Positions 33,228 through 46,202 of a stretch of 64,000 bases of DNA are shown here, piece after piece. The stretch lies in assembly GCA_029891345.1 (NCBI GenBank), contig CM057000.1:129741338-129805337 (forward strand), in the 5' to 3' direction. Position 1 is the stretch's first letter. Each line of letters starts with the position of its first letter. Source of the DNA: Dryococelus australis. Its lineage: Eukaryota; Arthropoda; Insecta; Phasmatodea; Phasmatidae. The notes beneath the pieces were generated by a model. That model did no database searches and was not told where the DNA came from. It worked only from the letters and a program-made list of their open reading frames with translations. A program made the position numbers and the translations under genes.

Positions 33228-33654
33228 TAAACACTGTTCACGATCAACTGAGCACTTTTGAAATCAACATTAGAAAAAAATTACTGCCCCTGCTTGCATG
33301 TATTTTGAAGGGCGCACTGAGTGACATGCGCCTAGTAGATATGGTAACGATTGATGGGAAGTAGTTCCGTATCTTAACGTCGAATAAAAATCGTTAGGCA
33401 GCCATTTCTGATAACTTAATTTATTTCTTTCGCTTTCTGTATTTTTTAATGATCCTACTAAGAGTAAGAGTGAACAGATTTGTTTAATATTTACTTTTCT
33501 AATAATTTCACATTTTCACTTGACCGACGCTTGGATAAAGTCACAAGGCTTATGACTATTTAAATCTTACATAAGGCGAAAGAATACACAACACATACAA
33601 GTAGATCTTTAACATGGCTCTCAGAATTTCTCATTTTACCGTGAATAGCCTATA
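33228..33654. mobile_element. MITE TIR-A, copy A3
   Basis: The left end reads ctgttcacgatcaactgagc and the right end ttaccgtgaatagcctata. The full set of internal landmarks is present (gggcgcactgagtgacatgc, ttgaccgacgcttggata, gtagatctttaacatgg). Confidence 0.93.
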
Positions 33655-33894
33655 ATAACAGACAGGGATGTGAACACTCACATTGTTTTGTATAACTATT
33701 CAAAGATAAGCTGCTTATGCATCATAATGATATTCTCTTTCAAACTCATGAAATTAAAAACTGAAGTTTTCTTTTGACAGCTTTGTTTTAAACACAATAC
33801 ACAACAACTAGGAATGTGTATTGCACACATAGATATTTAGTTCTACTCAAGTGTAAACTGCATCCAGATTGTCAGTCACTTCTGCAAGAAACTT

Positions 33895-34095
33895 ATTATC
33901 GAGTATGTATGTAAAACACATGAAGTTCTATTAAGAATTGTTGTAATATAGACTATCTCTTGCAATTACACACGAAAGGATATTAGTTTCTGTGTTATAG
34001 ACATTTTTCTATCTTTCATGCAGCATGTAATTAAGATTTTGGTAGCACCAAAATTAAATTTATAAGAGAAGGAAAAATGTCTTAAGGGGAACCTT
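33895..34095. repeat. Repeat J, copy 2
   Basis: Counterpart of 9490-9665: ttatagacatttttctatct, catgcagcatgtaattaag, aaattaaatttataagag, cttaagggga. Unlike copy 1 it has no 38-bp array next to it. Confidence 0.6.
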
Positions 34096-34619
34096 ACAAT
34101 ACGTTTTTGTCGCCGTACGTTCTGGTTTGAATTAATACAACAAAATTACCCCCAATTCATGCTGTTCTAACATGATGTACAGAGCACAGTAATGACACCT
34201 GCAACTCTACTGCAAATAGTGTAATGTTTCTGTTATTGTGACATTTAACGGATATAGTCAATTCACGGTTACTTCAGGCTTTCCTGAAGTCATGCTGGAG
34301 TTCTGCTTTCAGTCTCTTCTTCCGCTTCATGCAAACAAAGCTTTACTAATTCTGGAAAATTACAAAAAAAGGACAACACACAGTGTTTATGCGCCCTCAG
34401 GTTAATGATATTTTGCAAGAGAACTTTTTTTTCTTTACTAGGCATTACCAACACACCTCTTTTCTTTCTGTTTTTAATTGTATTAATTATAAATTAAATA
34501 TAATTTATGAATTTAAGTATAAGTCTAATTCAACTAAAAATAAGAAACTTTTACTAAACTAAAGCGGTAAATTCAATAAAATGACCTTGACAAAAACACG
34601 CATTTTACCCAAAGTATGG

Positions 34620-34715
34620 TGGCAGTCAGCGTTAACACACGTATAAAACGCTTGTGATACTTGACATATTTAAAAAACAAACAAACACTCCATACATGGC
34701 GTAATTTCTCAATGC
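34620..34715. repeat. Repeat K, copy 1
   Basis: gtataaaacgcttgtgatac and ccatacatggcgtaatttctc match 41015-41105 (gtatgaaacgcttgtgatat, gccatacatggggaaatgtt). Short, unclassified. Confidence 0.5.
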
Positions 34716-34719
34716 TTTT

Positions 34720-37400
34720 TTCTGCTATCTGCCCCCTTTTTGGAATTTGCTTCTTCCAGTGGTGAGACAAATATTTGACAGGTTTGTTGTGGCCAAGCTC
34801 CCTTATATACAAATAATGTCAACGGAGGTGAGATAATGCTGCAACATTCTTCATCACAAAAAAAAACATGTATAGGAAACAACTTAAAACATTTTCCTGG
34901 CCTCAAGTAAATGCATCAAGTTTTCTGTAGTTAAGTGATACATCATTTACTGAAATACTCTTGCATTCTCACGAGTCACTCCTATAACATTTCTGTGTAA
35001 CTTCAGAGCTCTTAAGATTATACTTGATGTTTTTTTTTTGTATATTTAGCGCGTAAAACAACTGTAATATTATTATATAAAATCATTAGTTCTATCAATT
35101 TATGTGCTTTTAACATTCTTTAAAGTAAATTTTGTTTGGTGTTAGTAAGAAAGTACCTACTTTTGGAAAATTTCTAGTATATTATAATATCCGTAGTGAA
35201 TAAATTTTAAGTGTAAAAGGCATATGTATAAAATGGGGACTACTGTGCAAATTAAGTGTGAAATACTGAACTCCAGAAATGTGTTATATTTGCGATTTAA
35301 CCCACATTCTATATCTAGAAACTGCAGAGGATCGTTAGCTACGACAGTGATAATGATAGTATAACTAGCAGTTAGTGAGTAGGCGTTTAACTGCGACAGC
35401 CGTCAACAGACGCGATCATCTCGAGAAGGACGTTTCTAACGAAGTGATGATTGAATGTGCTAATCTGTCGGAATAACGCTATTTTCGCGGAAGACCCTGA
35501 CACGAATGTGGCGAGGTAACGTTTAACGACGCCTCCAGTTTGTAAAACGACGCTCTTCAGTTTGTATGACTACGTCACGACAAACTGTCTTAAACAGCTT
35601 AGAGAAGAGCGAGAGGTCGGTAAAGTTAAATACTGATTGGCAGTACGAACAATTTTACCTTGCCGCTTACTCGATTTTTATCACTTACAAAATAAACATT
35701 GGAAAATAACTATCACCAACCGCTTTCTCAGTAAAGAATAACGTAAAAATTATGTAAAAGAACAGCGCTTAGACACCCACATGTCTATGGCATAGAATTT
35801 GAATCTCGTTTCCAAGAAAAACGCAAATACTTTAAGTGTGTAAACCACCGTTAAAATGTAACACGTTTCTGTGTGCTGTTTTTACTCTGAAATACGGAAA
35901 CTAGTCCAGTCATTGTACGAGAAAATGTAAGCGATTTGTGAAAAAATTGCAAGAAAATCGTTTTTACATCAATATTCGTGGAAAAATTAGCAGATTAACA
36001 TTTATTAAAATTCACCAAAATTTTCTTGCTTTTATTTAAAAAAAAAAAGTAGTAAATAGGAAGGTACAATGTAAAGACAAATAAGGAAGAACACGGAATT
36101 TCCCATAATTTGTATATGTCATTCCAAAATTTGTCTCGGAAAAACATTTTGAAATTTTAGTAAAAGCGAAAACGGTGCATCCCGTTGAAAAAAAAATGGC
36201 AGGAAAAAAATTAGAGTACACAAAAGACAAAAGACAATGAAATCTAACATTGGATGTTTGGTGTTGCATAACTCGAGAATTTAACAACTGGACGATAGCA
36301 CTCGCTCCTCCAGATCGGAGGTTCAATCTTTCAAGTTTCTAAAATAAATATATTTATTTTACTAAAATGAACTATAAATCTTTAAATTTTAAACTTACCT
36401 ACAACCCTCGGGGGGGGGGGGGAAACAGTTTTTTTTTTGTATATATATGTCCCTAAAAGAGAGAAGTTAGTTTAAATGTAATTCTAAAATATTACTAAGA
36501 TTTTTTGTTCAAAATAATAGCTAAAACTGCAATTTAAATGGAACGTTTCTTTGTCCGCTTGCCTCAGTATAATTTAAAAGAGAAAGGAAAAAGTCTTCCA
36601 TTAGAAATTACTTGAAGTAATAACAATGTCACTCGGATTATGTCTGAAAATAATATATCTTTGACACGGGTACACTTTGGGTGGGCGACACTGTTTTCTT
36701 AAACAAATGATTAATTACAAGATTTCTGTTAGTTCAATAAAGGCGAGACTTATCATATTTAACACTCAGACTTCATTTACTAGTGCCTCCCTTAGGCTTC
36801 AAATTGTGCTGGCTTCACTCACTATAAATAACTATACAACATCAATAAGTAGTGCCTTTTTGACACTTAAAACCATATATCATACTAATGCTCCAAAATT
36901 TTATAAACATTTCTTCTTATTACATTTATATGGAAAAGCACAACTTTATGCTTAAAACCACGTACGTATACTTTAACACTTGTCAAAACGTTCCGGCACA
37001 TAAAATAATCATTCCGACAGGAGCAATAATCTGCTTCCTCTCGAGCTCCAGTGAAATAAGAGAGATCCGTTAAGACAACTATGCTTCCTTCCCCAAATTA
37101 GAGATAAGAACCAATCCATTAAAATCCACTTCCTTCCACCATGTCCCACAGATAAACACGCGACAGTAGTTCCAGACCACGCGAGCTTGACAATTCAAGG
37201 CCCGCCCATGTCATTGATACAAGCATCTGAATGTCCCAACGACCTTGTAGAGTAACGAAGATCAACATTCCTATATTTTCAGTTTGACATGGGGTGTTAT
37301 TTCCAAACAATGTATAGGTTTAAAACTCCCATCACAGTTTAGGAAGTTTACCAGAAATTTTTTTACAGTGCAATGAAAGTTTGACAGCAAGCTCTGCAAC
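34720..37400. other. AT-rich intergenic sequence, nothing recognised
   Basis: No supported gene in 2.7 kb. aacgacgcctccagtttgta and acgacgctcttcagtttgta (35523-35570) are a short direct repeat. A G-run sits at 36410-36421. Open frames near 36036-36326 (-) and 36677-36955 (+) lack domains. Confidence 0.4.
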
Positions 37401-37402
37401 TA

Positions 37403-37778
37403 TAGGCTATTCACGGTAAAATGAGCACTTTTGAATACCCTGCTTAAAATATACTTTTATGCACGTTGTGTATTCTTCCGCCGTATGTAAGATCCACATT
37501 TTCATGGGCCTTGTCACTTTATTCATGTGTCGGTCAAGTGAAACTGTGGAATTATCACAAAAGTAAATATTTTACAAATCTGCTCATTTTTACACTTCGA
37601 TGCACAAAAAAAAAAAAACCCAGTAAGCTAAAGAAATAATTTAAATTATCTGAAATTGTTACCTAACACTTTTTATTCGACGTTAAGATACGGAGCTACT
37701 TCCCATCTGTCGTTACCAACTTTACTGGGCGCATGTCACTCAGTGCGCCAATTAAAACACATGCAGGTAGTAGCGACG
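37403..37778. mobile_element. MITE TIR-A, copy A4 (one end lost)
   Basis: Starts TAGGCTATTCACGGTAAAAT, runs through atgcacgttgtgtattcttc, gtaaatattttacaaatctg, an A-run and tactgggcgcatgtcactca. It stops near gcaggtag without the second TIR, so it is truncated. Confidence 0.92.
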
Positions 37779-37865
37779 GGATAGACTTCCGCCTAGGAGG
37801 CAGCTTCGCAACTAAGTATATCGACTTCTTCTTCATTCGTCGTTAACCAGACGACGGCGCTGAAA

Positions 37866-38470
37866 GCTGGCTCCACAATAGAGCGACGCGATGCGTTGCG
37901 ACGAGCTATACTTGCTGTTTCACAACTAAGCGATGATCTGTCGGTGACGGACGCCGTCTAAGATGGTGCTGCCATCTAGTTTAAGGGCCGAAATTACATT
38001 TTCAGACCTCACAAATTCAACAAAAGATACGCGTAAATAGTTGAAACTGTATGTTATAAGTGGTAGAAGATAAAAACAGAGTAGTGTAAACGGGATGTGG
38101 GACGAAAACTAGCGGGAACGAGACATAATAAGACGAAGGATAATTATTTTGAAGTTAATAAACGAATTTTATGACATTGTCCATATCTATAAGAAGCCTT
38201 GTCTTCTATTTTGCACATCCACGCAGCAATAATAAAAAATACAAATACGAAAACTTCGGCGTAAACGCGATCATCGTTTTCAAATTGTAAAAGAATTTAT
38301 GTTTTTATCCTCTTTGTAAACAAAACACTTCTTCTTCTTCTTCTTCTCCGTCGCAGACTGACGCCGACAATCGCAACTCAAGAATTTCGGGCAACGCACT
38401 CGACGTCGAGGCGCTGCGACTGAATCTGTTTCATCCTGATTGGCTGCCGCTCATCGCAACGCATCGCACA
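37866..38470. mobile_element. Possible TIR element
   Basis: gcgatgcgttgcgacgagc at about 37888 is inverted at 38451-38469 (gctcatcgcaacgcatcgc). The interior has an AT-rich middle and a (ttc)n run at 38330-38348. The ends are not defined. Confidence 0.45.
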
Positions 38471-38479
38471 CAGCTTAAA

Positions 38480-38920
38480 GGATCGAAATTTGAGTGGCCG
38501 CATCACGTTTTTACAACGGCTGAAATCACAATTCCATAACAGAAAATTTAAGTTAAAAAGAAACACATTAAAATTGTGTAGGAAATGCTCCTTGTACAAT
38601 CGTTGCACACGCTACTGTTTGGGCATTATTCTATCGACATTTGATGCACGAGCTCATTTGATACTTAGTTTGTTATTAACCACTCTATATGTGTTGCAAC
38701 ACCAAAAATGTTTCGGTTAAATGATTTATACAACTTATTTTCCTCCGGTGACGATACAAGGAAATATAAGCAATTTTATTTTTGGCTGTATTTGTGCAGC
38801 TGAAGCAATAATGATAAAAATTGTAACAATGACAGAAACAACAACAACAATGTTGTTATAGGCATGCATGTAGCAACAAGTAGAAGAATGGCATTGTTGC
38901 GGCAGCGGGTAAGCGTCATT
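38480..38920. other. Unassigned AT-rich sequence
   Basis: It holds a short (aca)n run near 38840 and no domain-bearing frame. Confidence 0.35.
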
Positions 38921-39898
38921 CTACACTGTTAAAAAAAATTGCTTTAATATTACGGAAAAGTGGTGGTAAAAACTTATCCAGAAGTGTCCGTAAAATCTCC
39001 GTAAAGTTACGGACACATTGATTTACAGAAACGGACTTATTGATTTACAGAAACGGACTTATTGATTTACAGAAACGGACTTATTGATTTACAGAAACGG
39101 ACTATCCGTAAATTTCACGGAACCTCTCTGTTAATTTCCAAGTTAGTTTTCTGTGGTTTCCCTCTAAAATAAAAAGAGATAGTGAAAATGTAATTAATTT
39201 CCGATATGTGGGTGTTCTATTGTGCATAAAAAATGATATAAAAAAGTTAAAACATTTTGTACTTAAGCGAGGTTTGAACACGAGTCAAAAACTTATCAGT
39301 CCACGACTATAACCATCCTTTCCCCCCCCCCCCCCTTCATTTGACATTGTCGTAACATTTGACATTGACAAATCTCTAGTGAGGCCGTCCTGCTGACAGA
39401 TTCTCAGTGCGACAAGCGAACTGAAAATCTGCCGCGTCGGGGAGCACCGGGGCGCGAACCAGCGACCCTCCGACTACAAGTTGGCTATTCAACTACAACT
39501 CTCGCTTGAACTATGTGGTATATCTTATATATTTATTTGCAAAAGACAAAAGCAATAATTCAGTTTCTATTAAATTTAGTATATTTTTAGTGTTGCCGAA
39601 TATTACACACGCCTGATTCTATTTTTTAATCTTTGAAATAATAGGTCATAGTCGCGTGGATAACCTTAACTGCCGCAGAAAAGATAATTTTCTTGTTACA
39701 GTGGCGAAGAAAAAGCTTCGTGTAGAATCGGCATTGTTCGTCCTCGTAACTCGAAGCCAAAGGGAATACGGAGACTTTCCGTATTTTGTATTTACGGACT
39801 TAACTCCGTATTTCGTCATTACGGATTGCCTTTCTGTATATACACTGTACATTTCCGTAAAACACTCCGTAAATATACGGACATTTTTAACAGTGTAG
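38921..39898. mobile_element. TIR element (ctacactgttaaaaa ends), 978 bp
   Basis: ctacactgttaaaaa at 38921 is inverted at 39884-39898 (tttttaacagtgtag). Subterminal regions are filled with ccgtaaa/tttacgg words in both orientations. The interior contains a 22-bp tandem repeat (39009-39096) and two antisense tRNA-like modules (39268-39315 and 39445-39505). The longest open frame over it (minus, 39646-40155) is a by-product of these words and runs past the element end. Confidence 0.8.
39009..39096 (+). repeat. 22-bp tandem repeat, four copies
   Basis: Unit acggacttattgatttacag plus aa, starting at 39009, 39031, 39053 and 39075. The last three are identical and the first has acacat in place of acttat. 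Confidence 0.95.
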
Positions 39899-39899
39899 C

Positions 39900-42250
39900 G
39901 CTTGCCTACAAGCGGCGCTGTATTCAGGGAGGCGAGTCCGTAGGCAGCGAGACATTTTGGAAACACGGAGATGTTTGTAAATCCGCTGCGAGTATTTAGC
40001 GCCGACGGAGGCCAGAAGCGCGGCCATACCACAGCGAGACGACGAATACGCAAGATGGAGCGACGAAGGGTGTGTAGAGACTCGCCGTATGTCGAGGTGA
40101 CATGATGAGCAGCCTTCGGCAACAACAATAACGTGATAACGTTCCAGTGGTACAAAGTAAAGACTTTAGTTAAATATAGCGTGGCTTGACATTGTGTAAT
40201 GACAGTAACTTCATAGTAATTACTGTATTCAACTCCCCCAGTGTTAACGTAACTTATTGCTCGGTGTTGAGTGTAATTTGATGTAAACGTTGTACGTTCA
40301 AAGCTTTAAGATACATTTGACATAGTAGTAAAATGAGTGACTGCCATCCATCTACGTTTCCGCGCATATTTTGTATGGCCCATAAGGCAACCATAACAGT
40401 ATGCTATGGCGTGGTTGAAGCTACTTTTTCTATCACCCTCATATTGTGACGGCCAAAACAATGGATATGTGGCTGCTGGTTAATGCATTAAATGAACGTT
40501 AACTGCAGCAAACGTTATAATGTCTAACGTTATAATGCTCTTGTGCAACTGCTGTATCGTATTTCTGACAGGTTTAGCTTTCAATGTTTTTTTTTTTGTG
40601 TCACAACGTGTCGGACAATCTTCATCATTTCCTCATGCTTAACCATTGAGCCGGTCCATAGACAAGATAGTCAGCCAACAACCAGCAAATACGTTACTGC
40701 TACAAGTGAAGAAGGTTGCGATATTCGGTACCACTCCCGCTGCGAAGGAGATGTACATCTGAGAGTTGTGGCTCTTCCAGTACTGCTGAGAATTAATCAT
40801 TATATTGTAAACGATGTAACGACAGGAATCAGATTAAACATACGGGGTCATCGAAAATGAATGGTACAATTTCATTACTTTATTGCGATAAAACTATTTA
40901 ACTGAGTACCAACATACCCATTTTCTCCGTGTTTTTTTATTCAAACTATTTATAAATTAAGCATTATAATTTATAAATAAAATATGAATAATATTTCAAT
41001 TTAACAGAAAAAAGTAACTTTAATGAACACAAGTATGAAACGCTTGTGATATATTGAATGCGTTAGAAATAACTATACACGCCATACATGGGGAAATGTT
41101 TCAAAAGTTTGATTCGAAAAGGCCGAAGAAACGGCGAATGGACATTAGTGCAGTGCATTTCAGCAAAGACATGGGGGCAAGAAATGTAGACAGGTCTCCC
41201 AGAAAAGTTTAGAAAATGCGAAGGGACGCGAACATGTGAACGCCGCTTTCGTGAATTGACGAGCGGCGGCGTCATTGGCAGACGCCGCATAAAAATACCG
41301 GCGACCTGGGTTTGGTGTCAGATAGGTCGGGAGGGGTCAGCGGCGGGCACCCGCGGGAGACAGGCTGCTCAACACTGCGGCGTGAAAGTCCCTGTCGCGT
41401 GAGAGATGAGGCGAAGCGGCGTCCTTCGGCTGACCGCCTCGTGAACCTTTCCCTTGGCGGGTGAAAGGCCCCTCGCGTCTACGCAGAAGCTTACAAAAGC
41501 CGCTCCGGTAACTCCCACTGGAAGGAAGTCCCCGTCGAATTGTCTTTATACATTTCCCGCCACAAATTCAATTTGAGGAGGCGCTTTACGTGTTTTGGCA
41601 CGATGAAGCATGAATAGTACATTCCTTAACGCTCTTCTAATGTAGCAGATTCTCTGCATCTGATATCGTCTAACTTGTAACAGCCGAGGTAAAATAATTG
41701 ATTATTTTGTGGGAGCGACTACAGAGGTCATAATAGTTACGGCAGTCGAACAGAACAGATTTCAGAAAACGCAATAAGTTGCACCCTATTCCATGTCGTC
41801 CGAAACAATCCGTCCCCGAAATCTGCCCCCCCCCCCCGCACCAAGGTCGTGAAGCAAGGGAGCGATTGGGGCGACAGATACACGCACTCCTAGCGCCTCA
41901 TCGCTCCTACGCGCATGGCGTGCAGTGTTTCCTGTAGTGATACTGTGCTGCGCTAATTAGATCTGTGACAGTGGGATTTTATTACACGCGATGAAACCCC
42001 ACCGATTGAACTACGCCCGTATTTTTGTACTCTTCTCTTGCGCTTAAGGAAACAGCATAGGCAAGCTTTAAAAATGCGATATCTGACCATTTTTACGATT
42101 TTTTTAAATCCAAGAATACACTTAATATGACAAAAGTAAGAGAATAGGGACATAGTTAATCCTTTTTTAAAAATCTTTTCTGCCGAAAAGTCGCGTCTGC
42201 AGAACATTTATTTACCGAGTTACGTGTATTCGCGCAAACAACTATTTCAC
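39900..42250. other. Unassigned sequence with GC-rich patches
   Basis: No supported gene. GC-rich patches at 39940-40080 and 41220-41480. Repeat K copy 2 occupies about 41015-41105. An open frame at 40543-40860 (+) has no domain. Confidence 0.35.
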
Positions 42251-42254
42251 AAAA

Positions 42255-42700
42255 ACGCAGGGGTCCACCCCACTCTCAAAGTGTGCGACTTGCTGGAGGA
42301 GCTGTTCACATCTTTCGAGTCCAAGAAGTGCGGTAGTAATAAGGGCGACTCTGCCACGAGTATCAGTGCATCGTCGCCACTAAGCGCAAAGCTCTCAATC
42401 GGTGTGCAGTGCCGCCGTCATGGTGTGTCTACCTATGTGACTTTCAGCGACGATCCTATTGTTTTATTAGCGAAAAGTCTGTAGCAAAATTGAATGCAGG
42501 ACCCGCCCGTACTTTACAAGTATGTGATCCGAATATACTTCGAGATACAGCGCTCTGGAAAACCCGTGTTTAGCTATGTTGGATTGCTTTGGAACGGTGT
42601 TTCTAACTAGCGTGATGTCTCGAAAGTAATCGGAAGGCATAGTCTCAAGTGTGCGTGCTTTTCGTCGACCAGCACGTTAGGTGGACGTTTAATAGTCACG
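42255..42700. repeat. Unclassified repeat E, copy 2
   Basis: Counterpart of 16850-17370: cctattgttttattagcgaa with aagtctgtagcaaa, gtgtgcgtgcttttcgtcga, and ccagcacgtt. It runs up to the 3' side of the pogo/Tigger remnant. Confidence 0.6.
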
Positions 42701-42769
42701 TAAAAATAAAAACGGATTCCGAACACTCCGTAACGAAGTTGGAATGCCAGGTAAAGACTGTTCACGATA

Positions 42770-43420
42770 CACGCCGGCCGACACATACGTCTTCGTGCAA
42801 AGATAAACATTAGTGGAACACAACATCCACTGGCACTCAGCAACGTGCTGTAACATTCCGTCCTCTTTCATAGCTCGTGGCAGTCCCAACTCGTCTCTGA
42901 ACCTCAGGCTCAATAATTGGCGGAGGTTTTGTACAGTTGTAAAGCCACTTTCATCAACATTAAAGATACGACTTGGTCCAAACGTATGCTTCTCAAAAGC
43001 AGTCTCCCAATTTTATAGAAGCGAGTCTCCTCAGCTCCATTAAAGGTTAAAATTTGGTTTACTGATTTTGGTTCTGGCTTTCGAATACTTAGATCCCCAT
43101 TTATTGTTTCTTTCTGCAAACTGCCAGCAATGCTCCGTAGCTCGACTAGCGTTACTTCATAATACATTTTCAAAAGTAACAACCAACAAGTGCTGAGATA
43201 GTTATCTTTCCTGATCTTCAGTAAATACTGTTTTTATTCTCATTTTTGGTCCGCCTGTTAAACCCAGTTTCATATGTTTTCTTAGAGTAGCTTGGTAAAC
43301 ATCGAATTGCCATGCCATTTCTCTAATTTTCCTTCTATTTCCAATTTCTTTCAAGGCTGCTTCGAGTTGTTCCTTATTCCAAGAGGCTTTAGAAGTTGTC
43401 CGCTTCCTGGCGCGTACCAT
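42770..43420 (-). pseudogene. pogo/Tigger-type transposase, decayed
   Basis: The minus strand opens with a pipsqueak helix-turn-helix, RKRTTSKASWNKEQLEAALK and REMAWQFDVYQATLRKHMK, followed by GLTGGPKM (43420-43210). A worn middle keeps LRSIAGS and, from the CENP-B-type domain, LSIRKPEPKS. The start of the DDE domain is clear: FGPSRIFNVDESGFTTVQ (about 42990-42935), with the first catalytic Asp in NVDE. SASGCCVPLMFIFARRRM (to about 42780) then occurs in a shifted frame. The rest of the DDE domain is missing. Repeat E abuts the lost 3' side. Confidence 0.9.
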
Positions 43421-43442
43421 ATAGCAAAATGAAAAATTATTA

Positions 43443-43682
43443 TAGACGATTCACGGTAAAGTGAGCATTTTTTAAGGCCCTGCTGAATTTTTCCTTTTGG
43501 TAAATTTCTATGTTTCTGTCACTTTTTAATATAAACATTGCCATGTGACTAACAAACACAGTGCATACTTTTCGCCACTCCCAAAAGTTAATGTCTGAAA
43601 CTGTATTAAATTATATTTATTAGTGGTTAATGCCCGTTAGAAGGGCATTAAAAAGTGCTCACTGTATTGCTAATAGCCTATA
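43443..43682. mobile_element. MITE TIR-B, copy 1
   Basis: About 240 bp. The left end tagacgattcacggtaaagt resembles TIR-A, and the right end is a worn gctcactgtattgctaatag. The interior (acattgccatgtgactaa, ttaaattatatttattagtg) differs from TIR-A and matches 45833-46072. It sits 22 bp upstream of the pogo remnant. Confidence 0.82.
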
Positions 43683-44154
43683 CTAAGCTAATATATTGTA
43701 ATAATGGGAACTGGGGAAAAAAACCGCGAGGGGTAATGGTACGTAGAGAGGGGTAATGACCCCTTCGGACGTCATTAACATTTTCATAACCCTTGCATAC
43801 GAAAAAAACGTAGGGTTAGCCAACTACATATGGCTAAATAGTCATTGAACATGCAAATGCAGTCATACTGTAATAGTTGTAATGTTTGCAAGACAAAGTC
43901 TAGTCTTTCTTTATGTCGGAAACACTTAAAATACACCTCCAAACACAAAAGACGTAACGTGTACTGGAGTACCTTCGTGACAAACCTTACATCAAGTTAC
44001 AGAAGCAACCGCTAGATAGCAGCATGGTGCAGAGGCTAACTGGACTACACAAATATCAGACAGACATGTGTCATGCGCAATTTACCAACTGCGTGCCAAT
44101 ACCCCGCTCTCCACAACATCAAGACTGAAAATACAGCAAGTTTTGCACGTACTG

Positions 44155-44388
44155 TAAAGGCTATTATTGGAAAAGTGAACATTTTTGAAGCCCTATCATT
44201 AGGAATAGTAGTCAATGAATATATTTTATTGTAGCTTTAGGCGTTAGCTTTCGAGTCCGGTAAAATATATAGACTGTGTTTATTACTGGCATGAATATAT
44301 TTATTTAAAATAGCGGTGAAAGTATACAAAAAATGAGGAATACAGTGATAAGGGTCTAAAAAGTGCTCACTTCACCGTGACCAGGGTG
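44155..44388. mobile_element. MITE TIR-B, copy 2 (opposite orientation)
   Basis: The left end is taaaggctattattggaaaa and the right end gctcacttcaccgtgaccag. Interior words such as tcaatgaatatattttattg and gctttaggcgttagctttcg are the inverse of those in the 45833 copy. Confidence 0.78.
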
Positions 44389-44389
44389 T

Positions 44390-45470
44390 TCCTCAAGCTG
44401 ACCACCAGATGGCAGGGGAAGGTAGCAGGTGGACGAAAGACCTCGCCCTACCTCGAACAACCGTCCGGGGACAAATAATAGACTTCTGTTCTTTTACAGC
44501 TGGATTACCAACTCCTCTCGCTCGTCTTCGTGTCGCCTTTTTACCAGACTGCGCGAAAGCGAAGGTAGGGTTATGTTTTTCGCACGTATAAAATGTAATG
44601 AATTATGACAATTTTTGGGATTCTTCATTCTCTCGTGGCATTAAAACGTCTGGAGATGGATTTTAATAAATTAAGAAGTGTCGTTGGATTCGTCTGAGTT
44701 CTGGAGTGACATAGGATATAAGAAGTACCAGGAAAACAAATATGGTTGCCGTCAGATGCCATATTTCTCGTATGTGTAATTGATTTTTTATTTTCAAACA
44801 CATCGACGTGGGTATTAAAAGAGAGGTCTTGATTAAACGATTGCTATATATATAATATTTAAGTGTATACTATAAACATATACTATAAAAAGGTCAGAAA
44901 AAATACGATTAGTATACTACGATAATAGTTTGGTACGTTCGACCTACAAAAACCTTGTTCACTTTCTGATTAAAGAGTTTACGTTAGTGATAATTTGTAT
45001 TATTTACATTAGAACAATAACGTTAGTTAGAACTTCGTGAAAATTATCTTTGATGAGAACGAAATTAGGACAAGATTACGTGTCTACTACAGTGGTATTA
45101 AAGGTCAAAGTAGTTTACCTATAACCTGATGATTGTTTTGATCGGCTTGACGTCACCATTTGCATCTCACACGGTGCGTAATTTGACAACGTTCTATATG
45201 TGGTTAATGTTTTAGTGGTGGGCCGCGATCGTAGCGAAGGACGCGTGTTCTAGCAGAGCAGTACGAGGTTCGCGGGGGACGGAACATCACCGAGTGAGCG
45301 ACCCGAACGCGGGCAGACGCGTGAGGGCAGACATCGTTGACGGTTGTCTTTTATAGCGAAAATATTCGATGCGATTAGGAGAAATTTTTTCTGTTTTTTT
45401 TTTTTTTCTGCGAATTTGCTTCTCTGTAATTTATAATTTTTAATAAATATTTTAATTTTATTTTTGGGTT
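44390..45470. other. Unassigned sequence
   Basis: Mostly AT-rich, with a GC-richer patch at 45210-45340. No supported frame. It ends at the TGACCTTGA-type repeat. Confidence 0.35.
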
Positions 45471-45535
45471 ATCAATGTCAGAGGTCACCGGGTCAAGGTC
45501 AAATGCCAAGGTCACCGTAATCCAACATGGCGGAT
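45470..45535 (-). repeat. TGACCTTGA-rich repeat, third copy
   Basis: On the minus strand: catgttggattacggtgacc, then ttggcatttgaccttgaccc and ggtgacctctgaca, followed by A/T-rich sequence. Order and spacing match the units at 2047 and 2287. Confidence 0.6.
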
Positions 45536-45832
45536 AAGATGGCCCCCGGGGGACCGGAATGGCAGAGCATGAATTGTTCTAACCGCCCCCAAGCCCTTGC
45601 GCCGAAATCCCTCAAATCATTCTACTCCATTTTACTTCTGTATTATGCCGTTCACTGTTTATAACTTTTCAAATCAACCTTCAAAAAATGTCACGGATCC
45701 TACTGCCTGCCCGGTGCTTAAGTTGCGTCGCAAAGCGTCTGGATCCCTGGTTCTCTGACGAAACTATTTAACGTACTCTCAGTATGTTTACGTACGAAAA
45801 TACGTCATACACCAGACGAGAAAGGAATGGTA

Positions 45833-46072
45833 TAAGTTGTTCACGGTAAAGTAGAGCACTTCTGAGGCCCTAGTTACTTTTTTTACTTTCAGCCATATTT
45901 GATCTTTTAACTACCTTTTGGAATAAATATTGACATGTAAGTAATTAACACTGTGTGTATATTCCACCGCAATCGGAAGTTATCGCCTAAGGCTAAAATA
46001 AAATATATTTATTGACTATTATTCCAAATGAAAGGGCTTTCAAAAGTGCTCACTTTACCGTGAACAGCCCAT
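45833..46072. mobile_element. MITE TIR-B, copy 3
   Basis: Ends taagttgttcacggtaaag and gctcactttaccgtgaacag are good inverted repeats. The interior matches 43443-43682 and, inverted, 44155-44388. It is the best preserved of the three. A C-run (46114-46129) follows. Confidence 0.88.
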
Positions 46073-46202
46073 ACTTTAAAGTTACTATGCCTGCTGTAAA
46101 TATTATTTTGGAGCCCCCCCCCCCCCCCCAGAAGAGTTAAAAACCGGTTTTCCAGACCACCGTAGCTTACAACATACTAGCCGGACACAAGTCAAACTAC
46201 GA

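Noticed and set aside
39646..40155. Longest open frame in the window (169 codons, minus)
   Set aside because: It reads through the ccgtaaa/tttacgg words of a TIR element, crosses the element boundary, and shows no domain.
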